A stretch of DNA of 64,000 bases from Nocardia brasiliensis ATCC 700358. GTDB taxonomy: Bacteria; Actinomycetota; Actinomycetes; Mycobacteriales; Mycobacteriaceae. A program made the translations under genes and the position numbers. Below the pieces are notes generated by a model, which did no database searches, had not been told where the DNA came from, and saw only the letters and a program-made list of their open reading frames with translations. Shown here piece by piece: positions 15,981 through 27,900 of the stretch (its first letter is position 1; each line of letters begins with the position of its first letter). The stretch spans positions 7,254,001-7,318,000 of the forward strand of contig NC_018681.1 of assembly GCF_000250675.2 (NCBI RefSeq), given 5' to 3'.

Positions 15981-18900
15981 TGTTGTCCTTCCAGATGTTC
16001 GTCGAGCACGCGCGCGATGATCGGCAGCACGTGTGGTGCGGTCAGCTCGTTGTGCGTGACCTCGATGTCGTGGTTGACGACCGAACCGGTCGCGTACGGC
16101 CGCCAGCCGTCCGGTCCGACGATGTCGGAGCTGTCGACCGTCGCGCTGAAATACAGCAGGTCGCCGTCGAATACGGGTCGCTGATACCCCGCGCGGGAGC
16201 GGGCGGCCGCGTTGTACGACTCGGTCAGTCGCTCGATCATGGCCGCGTCGACGAGCGTGAGGCCGCCGAGCCGTGCGCGGATGCGCTCGGCCGCTTCGCT
16301 CGCGGTGGCTTCGGCGGGCACATCGTGGATCCCGAAGATCGCGCCGAAACTGTTGACGAAGGCCCCCGCCGTGAGCTGTTCGACCTCCGCACCGTCGACG
16401 TCGGCGGTATCCGAATCCAGCAGGGCGACAAGGCCGACGCGGTGCCCGTCCGCTTGCAACCGGGCGGCGACGGCGTGCGCGATCACGCCGCCGAAGGACC
16501 AGCCGAGCAGGTGGTACGGCCCGGACGGTTGCAGCGCCCGGATCTCGCGGACATACCGCTCGGCGAATTCTTCGATCGAGCGCAGCGACGGTTCGCGGCC
16601 GCTGAGGTCCGGTGCCTGCAGGGCGTAGATCGGCCGCCCCGGCCGCAGTACCTGGGCGAATCCCAAGTAGCTCCAGGAGATTCCGGACGAGGGATGGATG
16701 CAGAACAGCGCGGGCTCGGTACCGTCCTGCCGGATCGGCAACACGACGTCCAGTCCCAGCGCGAGGTCCAGCGCGGGCCGGGCCGCCGCGATCGCCGCCG
16801 CTTCCTCCGCCGCCGCCAGCTCGGCGGCGGGGGTGCGCGCGAATTCGGCTGCGGCACCGAGCGCGTCGAGCCACAGGCCGGCCAGCCCGGCGATCTCGGC
16901 GCGGTGCAGCAGGGTCTGCGGGAACGTGAAGTCCGCGCGCAGCTTGCCGTCGACCACTACCGCGTGCACCTCCAGCACCGAAAGCACGGGCAGGTCGGCC
17001 TCGGCCGCGGCGGGCAAGGCACCGAACTCGTCGGTCCGTGTCCACCCCAAGCCATCGAGTCCGGCAGGGGCATCGGCCGGGGATCCAACTCCGCGATAAC
17101 GGAAGCCGATCTGTCCCGGTGCACCTTTGGCGGTGCGCAGCCGGGCACCCGTGTCCGGGTTGAGATAACGCAGCAGACCGAAACCGATCCCGTTGTCCGG
17201 CACCGCGTTCAGCTGCTGCTTCACTGCACGGATCGCCGTGCCCAGCACCGGACCGGCCGCGAACGCGGCGTCGACGTCGACCTGCCCGAGTTCGAGTCGC
17301 ACCGGATAGTGCCCGGCGAGCGAACCGATCGTGCGCGACAAGCGCGCACCGGGGAAGGCGTCGACTTGCCTGCCCCGTCCCGCCAGACGCAGCAGCGTAT
17401 CCGTGCCCGCTTCCCCGGATCGCTGGACCCGCCAGCGCATCAGTGCCAGCGTGAGCGCGGTCAGCAGGACGTGCTCGGTCTCGGCCGCGAACAGTCTCGG
17501 CAGGTCCGCGCATACGGCCGTGGTGACCTCGGCGGACGCCTCGCAGCGCACGGTGCGCAGCCGACGCGTCCGATCGACGGCGGGATCCAGTGCCCGGCTG
17601 CCGATCGTCGGGTCCGCGCCGGTGAGCACACCTTGCCAATACCCGAGCTCGAAAACGCGGGTGGCGCTGTGAGCTTCGTCGGTGAGCGCATGTGCCCACC
17701 GGCGCATGGACGTGCCGGTCTCGGCGAGCACCGCGGTGTTGCCGACGCGCACCTGCGCCCACGCCGCCATCAGGTCCGGCAGCAGAATCTCCCACGAGGC
17801 ATCGTCGATCAGCGGCCGGCTCACCAGCACGAGCAGACGACCGGCGCTGGTCCGTGCGCCGGCGTCGCCGACCGGATCGAGCCAGAGGCACCGCAGCACA
17901 ACGCCGTTCGCCGGGTCCAGCCGGTTGGCCGGCGAGTCCAGTTCGGCCAGCACGTATTCGCGCAGATCGACGGCATCGGCCGCGGCATCGAACTCGACCC
18001 GGCGCACCAGTGCGCCGACCTCGACCGAGCCGGGTTCGCCGACCTGCAACCGCCAGTCGCCGCCCGCGTGCCGCAGCCGTGCCCGGAGCATGTCGTGCCG
18101 GTCGATCACCGCCGCGAGGGTGGTGATCAGCTGTGCACGCTCGATGCCGATCGGCAGCTCGAGTGTCGCGATGCGCGCGGCGCGCAGGAAACCGCTGTCC
18201 TGCTCCAGCAGGTACCGCGTCGTCGGCGGGAGCGGCAGGTCACCGACGCCGCCGCCGGGCAGCTCCGTCAGCGGTGCGACCGCACCGGCCCCGTCCACGG
18301 CCGCGGCGAGCGCGGCGACGGTGCGGTGCTCGAACACCTGCAGCGGCGTGCACTCGATGCCCCGCTGCTTCGCCTGGGACACCAGCTGGATCGCGAGAAT
18401 GCTGTCGCCGCCGAGCTCGAAGAACGACGCGTCGATACCGACCCGGTCGAGTCCGAGCAGACCGGCGACGAGCTGAGCCAAGGCTTCCTCGGTCGCGGTC
18501 CGGGGCGCCCGGTATTCGGTCTCCTCGGCGCTGAACTGCGGTGCGGGCAACGCTTTTCGATCCAGTTTGCCGACCGCGGTGAGCGGGATCTCGTCCAGGA
18601 CGACGAACGCCGATGGCACCATGTAGCCGGGCAGCGCCTCGGCGGCGAACTCGCGGATCTGTGCGAGGTCGAGTTCGACACCGGGCTTCCGGACGAGATA
18701 CGCGGCCAATACGGTGGTGCCCGCGGGCCCTGTGACGCCCAGTGTCAGTGCGAAATCGACGCCGTCCGCCCGGCCGAGCACCGCATCGATCTCACCGAGT
18801 TCGATCCGCTGCCCGCGCACCTTCACCTGGAAGTCGGTGCGGCCGAGGTACTCCAGCACCGGCCCGCCGTCCGCCGTCCGCGTATCGGCAGGCGTCCACC

Positions 18901-21900
18901 GCACGAGGTCGCCCGTGCGATACATCCGTTCACCCGGCGCGCCATAGGGATTCGTCACGAATCGACTGGCGGTCAGGCTCGGCCTGGCGTGGTAGCCACG
19001 CGCCAGCGCGGGCCCGGCGAGGTAGAGCTCGCCCGCGACACCGATGGGGACCGGCCGCAGCCTGGCGTCGAGCACCATGGCCGCCGCGCCGCGAATGGGC
19101 GGCCCGAGCGAGACGGGCGCGCCGACGCGCACCGCGGCACCGGTCGCCACGACGGTGAACTCGGTCGGCCCGTACAGATTCACCATTCGCAGCCCGCGGC
19201 GGTGGCCGCACCACCGCTCGACGAGTTCGGCGCCGACCGCCTCGCCGCCCACCGCGAGCACCCGCACCTCCGGCACGCCGGCGGGATCGATGGTGGCGAG
19301 CGCGGACGGCGTGATCATCACGTGCGTCACGTGCTCGGCGTCGATCAATTCGGCCAGCGCACCGCCGCCGAAGACATCGGCGGGTGAGACGACCGAAGCG
19401 CCGCCCCAGCCGAACGCCATCAGCGCCTCGAGAATCGACGCGTCGAAACTCGGTGAGGCGACGTGCAGCACCCGCGACTCCTCGTCCAGGTCGAGCAGAT
19501 CGCCCTGGGCCGCGACGAAATCGGCGATGCCGCGGTGCGTTACGGACACGCCCTTGGGGGTGCCGGTGGAGCCGGAGGTGTAGATGAGCCAGGCGGGATT
19601 GTCCAGCCGGATCGGTCGCGGCAACTCGTGGTCGCGCACCGGACGCGCGTTCGCGGCGGACCACCGCTGCACGACGTCGAGATCATCGAGCACCAGCCAA
19701 TCGGTGCTGTCCGGCAGCAGGTCCCGATAGGCCCGCAGCGTGAGCCCCACGCGCGCACCGGAATCGGTGAGCATGTGATCGATGCGCTCGATCGGGTGTT
19801 TCGGGTCGACCGGTAGGAAGGCCGCGCCGATCTTCGCCGCCGCCCACATGCCGGTGAGCAGGTCGGGCGAGCGCGGCAGGCCCAGGGCCACCACGGTTTC
19901 CGGTCCGGCGCCCGCTGCGAGCAGGAGCCGGGCCAGCCGGTTGGCGTGCGCGTCGAGTTCACGATAGGTGGTCGTGTCACCGGCCGCGACCACGGCGGGT
20001 CGCTGCGGATACCGAGCCACGGTGGCCGCGAGCAAGGCGGGCAGCGTTGTCGTTGCGACACTGTCGAAGCCGCGCACCGGAACCAGTTGCGCGCGTTCCT
20101 GCTCGTCGAGCAGCTCGATATCCGCGAGCCGCACGTCGGGCCGGGCCAGTACCGCGGCCAGGATCCGGCGCCAGCGGGTGACGAACGAGAACACGGTCGC
20201 CTCGTCGAACAGGTCCGTCGCGTAGGTCAGGACACCGGCGAGGCCCGCCGGGCCGGACCCGTCGAAGCGTTCGCGCAGATCGAGAGTCAGATCGAATTGC
20301 GAAGCGCGCCGGTCGAAGTCCTCCACCTCCAGCCGCAGTCCGGGCAGCTCCAGCACCGGTTCGACGAAGTTCTGCAGCGACAGCGATACCTGGAACAGCG
20401 GGTGGTGGGCCGTCGACCGAGCCGGATTCAACGCCTGCACGAGACGTTCGAAGGACACGTCGGCGTGGGCGAACGCGTCGAGATCGGCCGTCCGCACGGC
20501 ATGCAGGAACTCGGCGAACCCGAGCCTCGGATCGACCGCGGTGCGCAACGCGAGCGTGTTGACGAACATGCCGACCAATTCGTCCAGCGCGGCCTCGCCG
20601 CGGCCCGCCACGGGCGTGCCGACGACCACGTCGTCGGTGCCGCCGAGCCGGGCCAGCAGCACGGCCAGGGCCGCGTGCACGACCATGAACAGGCTCACCT
20701 GCTGCGCCGCTGCGAACTCGACCAGGGCACTGTGCAGTTCGGCTTCGATCGCGAACTCGACATCGGCGCTGTGCATCGATTGCACGGCCGGGCGCGGACG
20801 ATCGGCGGGCAGCTCCAGCACCTCGGGGGCGTCGGCCAGGGTCTCGGTCCAGTACCGAATCTGGCGTGCCGCCAGGGATTCCGGATCGTTCTCGCTGCCG
20901 AGCACCTCGCGATGCCACAGCGCGAAATCGGCGTACTGCACCGTCAGCGGCACCCGAGTGGTGTCGGCTCCCGCCGCGCGCTCGGAGTAGGCGGCGACGA
21001 GATCGGTGGCCAGCGGTGCCATCGACGCGCCGTCCGCGCTGATGTGGTGCACCACCAGGACGACGACGTGCACCGCTGCCTCGGTGACCGGCGACGGCTC
21101 GGCGGTGGAGTGACCGGATGCCACCGCGGGCACGCCCGCGAACGCGCCGGACGACACCGCCGGAGCACCGCCGACCGCACCGGACGACACCGGCCCCGCC
21201 ACGCGCGTGGTGTCGCTCGCCGCGACGGAACCCGCTGTGACACAGAACAAGCCGACTCGCAGCGGCGGTTCGTGGCCGATGTCGAAGCCGGTACCCGCGA
21301 GGGCATTGATCCGAGTACGCAGCGCGGCACCGTCTTCGGTGTCGACGACGACCAGCACGGGATCCGCCGCTTCGGCGTTCAAGATCACCTGGCGCGGACC
21401 GTCCGCGTCCGCGGGGTAGATCGTGCGCAGGCTCTCGTGCCTGCGCACCACATCGGTCAACGCGTGGCGCATCGCGTCGAGGTCGAGCGCGCCGGTGAGC
21501 CGCAGTGCGACAGCGATGTTGTAGGCGGGCGAGCCGGGGTCGAGCCGGTTCAGCACCCACATCCGCTGCTGCGCAGGGGAGAGCGGGATGCGGTCCGGGC
21601 GGATGCGCGGCGCGAGCGCGAACCGGCCCGGCGCACCGTCGGTGGCGGGGACGACGCGGGCGGACAACTGCGCGACGGTGGGCGCGTCGAACAGGTCGCG
21701 CAACGCGATGGTCGAGCCGAGCGTCGAATTGACCCGTGCGACAACCTTGGTCGCGCTCAATGAGTTGCCGCCGAGTTCGAAGAACGATTGGTCGACGCCG
21801 ACCCGTTCGGTGCCGAGCACGTCGGCGAACACCGCGGCCACCGCCTGTTCCACCGGCGTGCGGGGAGCCAGGTACGGCCGGTTGGCGTCCGAGAAGTCGG

Positions 21901-24900
21901 GCACCGGAAGCGCTTTGCGGTCCAGCTTGCCGACCGGTGTGAGCGGAATCGAGTCGAGCACGACGAGGTAGCCGGGCACCATGTATCCCGGCAGCTCACC
22001 GGCAACCCGGACGCGTAGCCGTTCGGTGTCCAGCCGCACGCCCGGAGCGGGCAGCACGTAGGACACCAGCACCGTCGCGCCGGCGGGCCCGGCGCGGCCG
22101 ATCGTCACCGCGTACTCGACCTCTTCGTCGCGCGACAGCACGGCGTCGATCTCTCCGAGTTCGATGCGCAGGCCACGGATCTTGACCTGGAAGTCGCTGC
22201 GGCCCAGGTATTCCAGTTCGTAGTCGCCGCTCTGCCCGACGACCCAGCGCACCATGTCCCCGGTCCGGTACATCCGTGCGCCGGGTGCGCCATAGGGATC
22301 GGCGACGAAGCGACCGGCGGTCATCTCGAAACGGTTGAAGTAGCCGCGGGCGAGCGCCGGTCCGGCCAGGTACAACTCGCCCGCGACGCCGACCGGGACC
22401 GCCCGCAGCCAGGTGTCGAGCACCATGGTGGCGGCGCCCCGGATCGGGCCGCCGATGGTGATCGGCTCGCCCGCGACGAGTTCGGCGGGGCCGGTCGCCC
22501 AGATACTGAACTCGGTGGGTCCGTACAGGTTCACCATCCGCCGCCCGACCGACCAGCGTTCGATGAGCTCGGGGGTGGCCGCCTCGCCGGCCACCGCGAG
22601 CACGCGCAGGTGGTCGAGCCGCGTGGGTTCCATGGTGGCCAGCGCCGAGGGCGTGATCACCGCGTGCGTCACCCGTTCGGTGCGCAGCAGCTGTTCCAGC
22701 TCGGCGCCGCCGTAGACGTCCGGCGGCGACACCACGAGCCTGCCGCCCGCGCCGTGCGCGTTCAGCAGTTCGAAGACCGAGGCGTCGAAGCTGGGCGAGG
22801 CCACCTGCAGGGCGCTCGCCGTCGGATCGAGGGCGAGTGTTTCCCGTTGGGCGGACACGAGATTCGCGATGCCGCGGTGGCTGAGCAGCACCGCCTTCGG
22901 TTTGCCGGTGGAGCCCGAGGTGTAGATGAGGTAGGCCGTTTGGTCGAGGTCGATCGGGCCGCCGCGTTCGTCGTCGGTGATCGGATCGGCGGACACGGTC
23001 ATCACCCGGCGGATCGTGTTCAGATCGTCGAGCAGCAGCCAGTCGATGCTGCCGGGCAAAGTCTCGCCGGTCGCGGTCACGGTGACCCCGATGGGCGCCT
23101 TCGAGTCGGTGAGCATGTGCTCGATCCGCTCCACCGGATAGTTGGGATCCAGCGGCGCGAAGGCCGCGCCGGATTTGGCCAGTGCCCACACCGCCACCAC
23201 CGACTCCAGCGAGCGGGTGAGCGCCAGCACCACGAAAACCTCGCGGCCGACACCGCGACTCAGCAGCAGCCGCGCGAAGCGATTGGACCAGGCGTCGAGT
23301 TCGCCGTAGGACATGGTGAGTTCGCCCGCGCTGACCGCGATGGCGTCGGGATCGATCGCCGCCCCCGCGGCGAGGATCTCCGGAAGTGTGCTGAGCGCGA
23401 GCGATTCGGGCCCGTGCACCGGCAGCAGCGCCGCGCGCTCGGTCGCGTCGCAGTACTGCACCTGCGAGACCAGCGCCCGGGGATTGTCGGCGAGCTGGGT
23501 GAGCAGCCGGACGAAGCGGTCGAGCAGCGGTCGCGCCGCGGCGGGCTCGAGCTGGTCGGCCATGAATTTCAAGGTGATCCGCAGGGTGTCGCGACCGTTG
23601 TCGCCGCGCAGCGGAATGACCATGAGGTTCAACGGATACGGCGTGGCGTCGGTGCCTTCCACCTCGAGCACCCGCATGCCCGCGATGTCCAGTGCCTGGG
23701 ACAGGGCCTCGCGGTCGATCGGGTAGGACTCGAAAACCGTGAGTGTGTCGAACAATTCGGCGAGCCCCACCGCCTGATGGATGGCCGCCAGGCCGACGTG
23801 CTGATGATCGAGCAACCGAGCCTGCTCGGCTTGCAGCCGGGCGAGCAGATCGACCACCTTCTCGGCCGGATCGAGCTGTACCCGCACGGGCAGCGTGTTG
23901 ATGAACAGGCCGACCATCTCTTCGACACCGGCCAGCTCCGGCGGACGCCCGGACACGGTGCCGCCGAACACCACATCGGTGCGGCCGGTGCGCATCGCGA
24001 GCAGCATCGCCCAGCTCGCCTGCACCAGAGTGTTGACGGTGGCGCCGGATTCGCGCGCGGCGGCTTCCAGACGGGCGACCGTCTCGGCGGACAGATCGGT
24101 GGACAGCATCCCGGTCTCGGTCGATTCGATCCCGGCCAGGGTGGGCACCGCGCGGGTGGGGGTGTCGACGCCGGCCAGCGACTGCCGCCACGCGGCGATC
24201 GAGGCCTCGTTGTCCTGTTCGCGCAGCCAGCCGAGGAACTCGCGGTAGGAGTGCGCGGGTGCCAGCGCGCTCGCATCACCCGAGGTCACGTAGAGCGTCA
24301 GCAGTTCGCGCACCAGCAGCGGCGTCGACCAACCGTCCAGCACCAGATGGTGATTGGTCAGCACGAACCGATACTCCTCGGCGTCGGTCCGGATCAGCGT
24401 GCACCGGATGAGCGGCGGCTTGGTGAGTTCGAATCGGGTGTGCGCGTCGAGCGCGATCACCCGGTCGAGCTCGCGCCGCCGCTGCTCGGGATCGGCGAGA
24501 CCGGTCAGATCCACCTCGTGCCAGCCGATCTCGGCCGCGGCCAGCACGAGCTGGCGGGGGCCGTCGTCGGTCTCCACGAAGGCGACCCGCAGATTCTCGT
24601 GCCTGGTCACCAATGCCTGTGCGGCGGTGCGCAATCGGGCCGCGTCGACGGTGCCCGCCAGGGTGAGCAGGGACTGCACGGTGTAGCCGTCGGCGGTGTC
24701 CGAGTCGTACAGCGCATGGAAGAGCAGGCCGTATTGCAGGGGCGAGAGCGGCCAGACGTCGGCGAGGTCGCGGTAATCGCGTTCCCAGGTGTCGATCTGG
24801 GCCTGGGTGACCGGGACGAGCTCGAAGTCCGAGGGCGTGCGCCCGCCCGCACCCGCGCTCGTCGCGTGCGCGGCGAGCCCGCGCAGCGCCTCGCTCCACC

Positions 24901-27900
24901 ACTCGGCCAGCCGGTCCACCTCGGCGGCGGCGAGCAGCCGGGACGCGTAGGCCCAGGTCACCTCCAGGCCCGCGTCGGTGAGCACGGCGTTGATGTCGAC
25001 GACCGCGGCCAAGGGCGCCCGATCGTCCTGGGTCGCCGTGAAGCGTTGCGGCAGCCAAGGTCCCGCGTCCGCGCCGGTGGTGGCCCGGCCCAGATAGTTG
25101 AAGCTGAGCTGCGGGGTCGGACCGGCGGCGAGCGCCGCGGCGGACTCGGTGTGCAGATAACGCAGCATGCCGAAGCCGATGCCCTTGTCCGGCACCGTGC
25201 GCAGCTGTTCCTTCGTCGCCTTGATGGCCGCGCCTGCCGCGGCCCCACCGGCGAACGCCTCGTCCAGGTCGATCCCCGTCAGGTCGATCGCCACGGGATA
25301 CACGCTGGTGAACCAGCCGACCGTGCGCGCGACATCGGCGCCGGGCAGGATCTCCTCCGCCCGGCCGTGGCCTTCGAGGGTGAACAGCGTCGCGTGCCGG
25401 TCCCGCCACCGGCCGACCGCCAGGGCGAGCGCGGCCAGCAGCACATCGTCTGCGCTGCAATGGAATCGGTCCGGCGCGGTGGTCAGCACGGCGGCCGCGA
25501 TCTCCGGGACGATCACCGTCTGCCGCTGGGCCATGGTGGCGACGACATCGACCTCGGGATCCAAGGTCGCGGCGCCGAAAGCCGGGTCCGGCGTCGCCAG
25601 GATGTCCTGCCAGAGCGGCAGTTCGGTGGCGCGTTCGGCGGCCTGCTCGGCTTGGCCGTGCGCCCAGCGCCGGAACGAGGTGCCGACCGGCGCGAGGGTG
25701 CCGCCCATCGCGGCGGTCGCGAGGTCCGGCAGCAGGATGCGCCACGAGACGCCGTCGGTCACCAGGTGGTGCAGCACCAGCCAGAGCGCGGGCTCGTCCG
25801 CTTCGAGCAGGACGAAACGGGCGACCACGCCCGCCGCCGGATCGAGCAGGTCTGCGGCGCGCTGCAATTCGCGTTCCGCGCTCGCCGCGGGGTCCGCGTC
25901 CACCCGCACCGCCTCGACGAGGGACTCGGCATCGATGGCCCCGGGTTCGGCCACCGTCCAGGACCAGCCGTCGTCGGTCCGGCGCAGTGCGGAGCGCAGC
26001 AGATCGTGCCGGTCCAGCAGTGCCTGCACCGCCGCGACGACCTGTTTCCGCTCGAAGTTCGCGGGCAGGCCGACGAGTACCGCCTGCGCGAAACGGGGCC
26101 AGGTATCGCCCTGCGCCAGCATGGCGTGCACGATCGGGGTCAGCTCGACCGCGCCGACGCCACCGCCCGAGAGTTCGTGCACCACCTGCGACGGCACCTC
26201 GGTCGCGATGGCGGCAAGCGCGGCAACGGTCTTGCGCTCGAACACATCTCGCGCGCTGAGGCCGAGGCCCGCGGCCTTCGCCCGCGACACGAGCTGAATG
26301 GAGACGATGCTGTCGCCGCCGAGCGCGAAGAAGCTCTCGTCGACGCCGACCTGGTCGAGGCCGAGCACCTCCGCGAAGAGCGCGGCGAGGGTCTGCTCGC
26401 GCGGCGTGGACGGCGCCCGGCTGACGAGCGCGCGGGTGCTGAAATCCGGTGCGGGCAGTGCTTTGCGGTCCACCTTGCCGAGCGGGGTGAGCGGAACGTG
26501 CTCCAGCACCATCACCACGGAGGGCACCATGTAGGCCGGGAGTGTCTCTCCGGCAGCCGCTTTCAACGCTTCCGGGTGGACCTCGGCGCCGGGCCGCGGC
26601 AGGACGTAGGACACCAGCGCGGTCGCGCCCGTGCCGGTCTCGGCGCCGATTGTGATCGCGAAATCTATCTCGGGCAGTCGCTGCAGCGCCGCATCGATCT
26701 CGCCCAGCTCGATCCGGAAGCCGCGCACCTTCACCTGGAAGTCGCTGCGGCCCTGGTACTCCAGCTCGAGCCGGTCGTCGTGGCGGTGCCAGCGCACCAG
26801 GTCGCCGGTGCGATACATCCGCGCGCCCGCAGCGTACGGGTCGGCGACGAACCGGCCTGCGGTGAGCCCGTTGCGCCGGTGGTATCCGCGCGCCAGACCG
26901 GGGCCCGCGAGATAGAGTTCACCCAGCGTGCCGGGCGGTACCGGCCGCAGCCATGGATCGAGCACCACCGCGGTGACGCCGCGGGCCAGGCCACCGATGG
27001 TGACCGGCGCGTCGGGCACCATCGGTCCGCTGAGGGTCGCGGTCACCGTGGTCTCGGTGGGGCCGTAGCCGTTGAGCAGGGTGCGGCCCGCCCACTTGGT
27101 CACCAGCTCCGGCGGGCAGGCATCGCCGCCGACGATCACCGTGCGCAGCTCGGGCAGGGTCGACGGGTCGAGCGAACCGACCACTGCCGGAGTGACATTC
27201 AAGTGCGTGACACGGTGTGCCCGCAGCACCTCGGCCAGTTCCTCGCCCGCGTAGGCCGCGGGCGGCACGATCGCGAGGGTGGCGCCCGTCGCGAGCGTCA
27301 CCAGGATCTCCTCGACGGAGATGTCGAAGCTCGGCGAAACCGCATGGGCGACGACGGAGTCCGCGGTGACGCCGAATCCGGCGGCGGAGCCGGTCGCGAG
27401 GTTCGCCAGTCCGCGATGCGACACCGCCACGCCCTTGGGCAGACCGGTGGAACCCGAGGTGTAGATGAGGTAGGCGATCTGGTCGAGGTGCAGCGCGCCG
27501 GTGCGTTCGGCGGCGGTCACGGCGGCTGAGTCCTGTTCGGCCACGGTGCGACTGGTGTCCGCGTCGTCGAGGATCAACCAGTGCACCCGGTCCGGCAGCA
27601 CGGCCCGCGCCGCGGCGACCGTCAGTCCCGCGACGACGCCGCTGTCGCCGACCATGTGCTCGATCCGGTCGGCCGGATAGGTGGGGTCGATCGGGACGAA
27701 CGCCGCCCCGGTCTTGGCGACGGCGAGAGTGGCCAGCACCGATTCCAGTGAGCGCGGGATCGAGATCGCCACGGCGCGTTCGGGTCCGGCCCCCACCGCG
27801 ATCAGCACCCGGGCGAGGCGATTCGTGCGCTCGTCGACCTCCCGGTAGGTGAGCGCGACGTCGCCGGCCCGTATCGCGATCGCGTCCGGATCGAGTCGTG

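Noticed and set aside
22610..27529. 1639-codon plus-strand open frame (and a 1165-codon one at 15890-19387) opposite the NRPS
   Set aside because: Shadow of the high-GC minus-strand NRPS; Arg/Gly/His/Gln-rich translation with no domains.
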